Source of the DNA: Candidatus Limivivens intestinipullorum
Lineage (GTDB): Bacteria; Bacillota; Clostridia; Lachnospirales; Lachnospiraceae
Assembly (NCBI GenBank): GCA_018711185.1
Contig: DVIQ01000075.1
Location: 1 to 44,198, forward strand
Direction: 5' to 3'
DNA: 44,198 bases
This document shows, one piece after another, positions 42,428 through 44,198 of the stretch. Both the position numbers and the translations under genes were made by a program. Under the pieces are notes generated by a model. That model was not told the origin of the DNA. It was given only the letters and a program-made list of their open reading frames with translations, and did not search any database. Position 1 is the stretch's first letter, and each line of letters opens with the position of its first letter.

Positions 42428-42441
42428 TATATGTTTTTGAT

Positions 42442-42485
42442 TTTGACCGCGCTGTGCCCGAAAAGGGCATAACGCGGTCAAATTG
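42442..42485 (+). terminator. Terminator after ackA
   Basis: An outer 10-bp stem TTTGACCGCG (42442-42451) with CGCGGTCAAA (42473-42482) and an inner TGCCC/GGGCA stem with an AAAA-type loop; a short TTG-TTT tract follows. Confidence 0.7.
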
Positions 42486-42521
42486 TTTAACGGCGCGGAG
42501 GCTTAACCGCAATTTCACGCC

Positions 42522-42550
42522 TTGATGTTCTGTTCTCTGTCTGTTATAAT
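42522..42550 (+). promoter_or_regulatory. Promoter of the DUF1622-SGNH pair
   Basis: TTGATG (42522-42527), 17-base spacer, consensus TATAAT (42545-42550). A GCGGTTTT/AAAACCGC hairpin (42562-42569 with 42590-42597) begins about 5 bases after the predicted start site. Confidence 0.7.
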
Positions 42551-42614
42551 GGCATCAGAAAGCGGTTTTGCCGGCTGAAAGCAGGTGTGAAAACCGCGGA
42601 CAGGAGAAGCGTGC

Positions 42615-43013
42615 ATGGGTCAGATCGAGAGATTTTTGGAAATTCTGCTCAATGAGATTTCGGGTGTGGCGATTGTCGTTTTTGAGCTGATCGGAGTTTT
42701 CATAATTATTTACAGCGGCCTGCGGGGAGCAGTGAAGTATGTCCGGCGTTCCAGGGATACGAAAATTTATCTTGCCAGAGGATTGGCGCTGGGTCTGGAG
42801 TTTAAGATCGGAAGCGAAATTCTGAGAACCGTTGTGGTGCGGGAATGGAAGGAGATTCTGATTGTTGCGGGTATTATCGCGCTGAGAGCGGCGCTGACCT
42901 TTTTGATACACTGGGAGATCAAGGAAGAAGAGAAGGCTGAAAGACATACAGGGGACGGCGGTATCTTAGACGGATCGGGTATTGCCGGAGAAAGGAAGAT
43001 GAACCAGAAATGA
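42615..43013 (+). CDS. DUF1622 membrane protein
   Basis: A 132-residue inner-membrane protein with two membrane segments, about residues 14-36 and 80-100, and a conserved cytoplasmic region between them (ARGLALGLEFKIGSEILRTVV) that fits DUF1622. The function is unknown. A hydrophilic tail of about 30 residues follows. CAGGAGAAG precedes the ATG by about 7 bases. Its stop overlaps the next start (ATGA), so it is coupled to the SGNH-like hydrolase gene. Confidence 0.86.
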   Translation: MGQIERFLEILLNEISGVAIVVFELIGVFIIIYSGLRGAVKYVRRSRDTKIYLARGLALGLEFKIGSEILRTVVVREWKEILIVAGIIALRAALTFLIHWEIKEEEKAERHTGDGGILDGSGIAGERKMNQK

Positions 43014-43864
43014 GAATTCGGTGGAAATGGAAAATTCTTTTACCACTATTTCTGCTGCTGCTATTGATTCCTGGAAGCGTGTCGGACGCATCACAGAAGC
43101 GGCGCACGGGAACGGGGCAGGTTGTGGAGATACCGGATAAATGGACCGCCTTTACAGGAAATATAAACACGCACAAAGAGCCGGAGCTGAAAATCCTGAT
43201 TGTGGGAAACAGCCTTTCCGGACTGAACGATATGGGTGAGACGCTGCAGAAGCTTGCCCAGGCGGGGGGACACAGGATTCAGGTGGAGGTTCTCTGGAAA
43301 AACGGCTGCCCTCTTTACCGCTATGCTTCCGCGTCCCATACGATGGGAAAACGCCTCCGGAGGCTTTTAAAAAGTCAGGAGTGGGACTATGTGATTCTGC
43401 AGGAAAACACGCCGAATGTGATCAGCGAGGATTCTTCCGTTCCCAAAGCGGCTCAGCGGCTGTCAAAGCTGATCCGCAAATATGGCGCCGAACCGATGTT
43501 TCTGGAAACTTGGGCGCCGGAGGAAGGACATAAGGTCTATAAAAAGGCGGACTATCAGGGAATAAGCAGAGGCCAGCTCCAGCGGCGAGTGAAGCGCTTG
43601 TTCAAAAGGCTGGGAAAAACGAACCAGGCATCCGTGATCTGGGCCGGGGAGGTATTCTGGGAACTGAAAGACAACCAAAAGGTGGATTTGATCGCGGCGG
43701 ATTACAAACATCCCACCGCCGAAGGCAGCTATGCCATGGCATGCGCCTGTTACATGACGCTTTTTCAGGAAAAAATTCCCGGCTGGAACGGCTCTGTAAA
43801 GGAGGAACACGCGAAAGTAATACGGCGGACAGCGTTTCAAATGTTAAAAAATTATCATTTTTGA
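43010..43864 (+). CDS. Secreted or membrane-anchored SGNH/GDSL-like hydrolase
   Basis: The first 26 residues are a signal peptide or anchor: basic WKWK, then LLPLFLLLLLIPG, then SVSDA. The mature part opens with ILIVGNSLSGLNDM, where G66-N67-S68 fits block I of SGNH hydrolases with S68 as nucleophile. DYVILQEN resembles the block III strand, and D231-x-x-H234 (DYKHPT) fits the block V catalytic pair. Such enzymes deacylate or deacetylate polysaccharides or lipids outside the membrane; the substrate is unknown. Length is 284 residues. Translation is coupled to the DUF1622 gene by a 4-base overlap. Confidence 0.82.
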   Translation: MRIRWKWKILLPLFLLLLLIPGSVSDASQKRRTGTGQVVEIPDKWTAFTGNINTHKEPELKILIVGNSLSGLNDMGETLQKLAQAGGHRIQVEVLWKNGCPLYRYASASHTMGKRLRRLLKSQEWDYVILQENTPNVISEDSSVPKAAQRLSKLIRKYGAEPMFLETWAPEEGHKVYKKADYQGISRGQLQRRVKRLFKRLGKTNQASVIWAGEVFWELKDNQKVDLIAADYKHPTAEGSYAMACACYMTLFQEKIPGWNGSVKEEHAKVIRRTAFQMLKNYHF

Positions 43865-43884
43865 AAAAAATGAGAGAATTTTTA

Positions 43885-43912
43885 TTGATTTAATTGATTT
43901 ATCATGTATAAT
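43885..43912 (+). promoter_or_regulatory. Promoter of pckA
   Basis: TTGATT (43885-43890), 16-base spacer, TATAAT (43907-43912), in an AT-rich stretch directly after the SGNH gene; it leaves a leader of about 60 bases. Confidence 0.65.
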
Positions 43913-43979
43913 TATAGGGGAGGAGAGCTGGAGGTATTTCCACTTTCTAACAAATAGAGAAGAGAGGTAATAAGGTAAG

Positions 43980-44198
43980 ATGGCAGTAATTGATTTAAGC
44001 AAGTATGGCATCACAGGAACCACAGAGATTGTGCACAACCCTTCTTATGAATTGTTATTTGAAGAAGAAACAAAGCCTGAACTGGAAGGTTACGAAAAGG
44101 GACAGGTGAGTGAGCTTGGCGCAGTTAATGTTATGACTGGCGAATATACAGGACGTTCACCGAAAGACAAGTTTATCGTTATGGACGAAAACTCCAAG
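43980..44198 (+). CDS. pckA: Phosphoenolpyruvate carboxykinase (ATP), N-terminal part
   Basis: Interconverts oxaloacetate plus ATP and PEP plus CO2; in fermenters it often runs toward oxaloacetate. Only the first 73 codons are present before the window ends. The segment [21 protein letters not shown] at about residues 47-67 is the conserved substrate-binding block with the arginine of TGRSPKDK. The start ATG follows AGAGAGG and AAGGTAAG. The protein would continue for about 460 more residues beyond the window. Confidence 0.9.
   Translation, partial: MAVIDLSKYGITGTTEIVHNPSYELLFEEETKPELEGYEKGQVSELGAVNVMTGEYTGRSPKDKFIVMDENSK

Noticed and set aside
41270..42481. 403-codon frame antisense to ackA
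   Set aside because: Almost the full length of ackA in mirror image; composition is typical of an antisense shadow.

Overview
The window looks like chromosomal core DNA from an anaerobic, spore-forming member of the Lachnospiraceae (Clostridia). Supporting signs are: the order yicC-remA-gmk-rpoZ, rimO-pgsA-cinA, rex beside nnr and alr, an alr-mazF pair, tepA near a SpoIIIE/FtsK translocase, NfnAB, a pta-ackA acetate pathway, Csp-like subtilases, AGGAGG-type ribosome binding sites, frequent GTG/TTG starts and moderately GC-rich codon use. No rRNA, tRNA, CRISPR array, transposase or prophage gene was seen.

Layout. 0-3.4 kb: a GH32 beta-fructosidase overlaps ptsH (HPr), followed by ptsI. 3.5-5.3 kb: rqcH on the minus strand. 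5.3-5.7 kb: a repeat-rich intergenic region holding the yicC promoter. 5.7-11.8 kb: yicC, remA, gmk, rpoZ, an HdeD-like membrane protein, rimO, pgsA and cinA, all plus strand. 11.8-16.0 kb: a poorly characterised block with two overlapping hypothetical genes, a 46-residue ORF, a 75-residue cysteine/glycine-rich protein and two divergent S8 subtilases, the larger one Csp-like. 16.0-20.3 kb: a probable Re-type citrate synthase, a GntR/FCD regulator, NADP isocitrate dehydrogenase and a Cys-cluster protein; the first gene's promoter carries a perfect 26-bp palindrome. 20.3-31.4 kb: ABC-F (minus), aspartokinase, rex, nnr, alr, mazF, yebC, a CFI-box-like protein, tepA and uppP. 31.5-38.7 kb: ftsK/spoIIIE, nfnA-nfnB, rlmH and a zinc alcohol dehydrogenase. 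38.7-44.2 kb: a flavin split-barrel protein, a SpoU methyltransferase, pta, ackA, a DUF1622-SGNH hydrolase pair, and the start of pckA running off the edge.

How the genes fit together. Several modules serve fermentative redox and carbon balance: Rex senses NADH/NAD+, NfnAB couples ferredoxin, NADH and NADP pools, Pta-AckA yields ATP and acetate, and PEP carboxykinase links to C4 acids. The citrate synthase and isocitrate dehydrogenase make the oxidative branch toward 2-oxoglutarate and NADPH (inferred). RqcH, ABC-F, RimO, RlmH, YebC and the SpoU enzyme are translation-related.

Less ordinary signals: an HPr with lysine in place of regulatory Ser46; the 26-bp palindrome over the citrate synthase promoter; a dispersed family of composite palindromic intergenic repeats; hairpins placed at predicted mRNA 5' ends; an orphan MazF with no room for its antitoxin; and the Csp-like subtilase/Cys-rich block. 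I did not find a clearly new multi-gene defence or mobile system. Start codons were adjusted from the longest open frame where a ribosome binding site, promoter or family alignment supported it.
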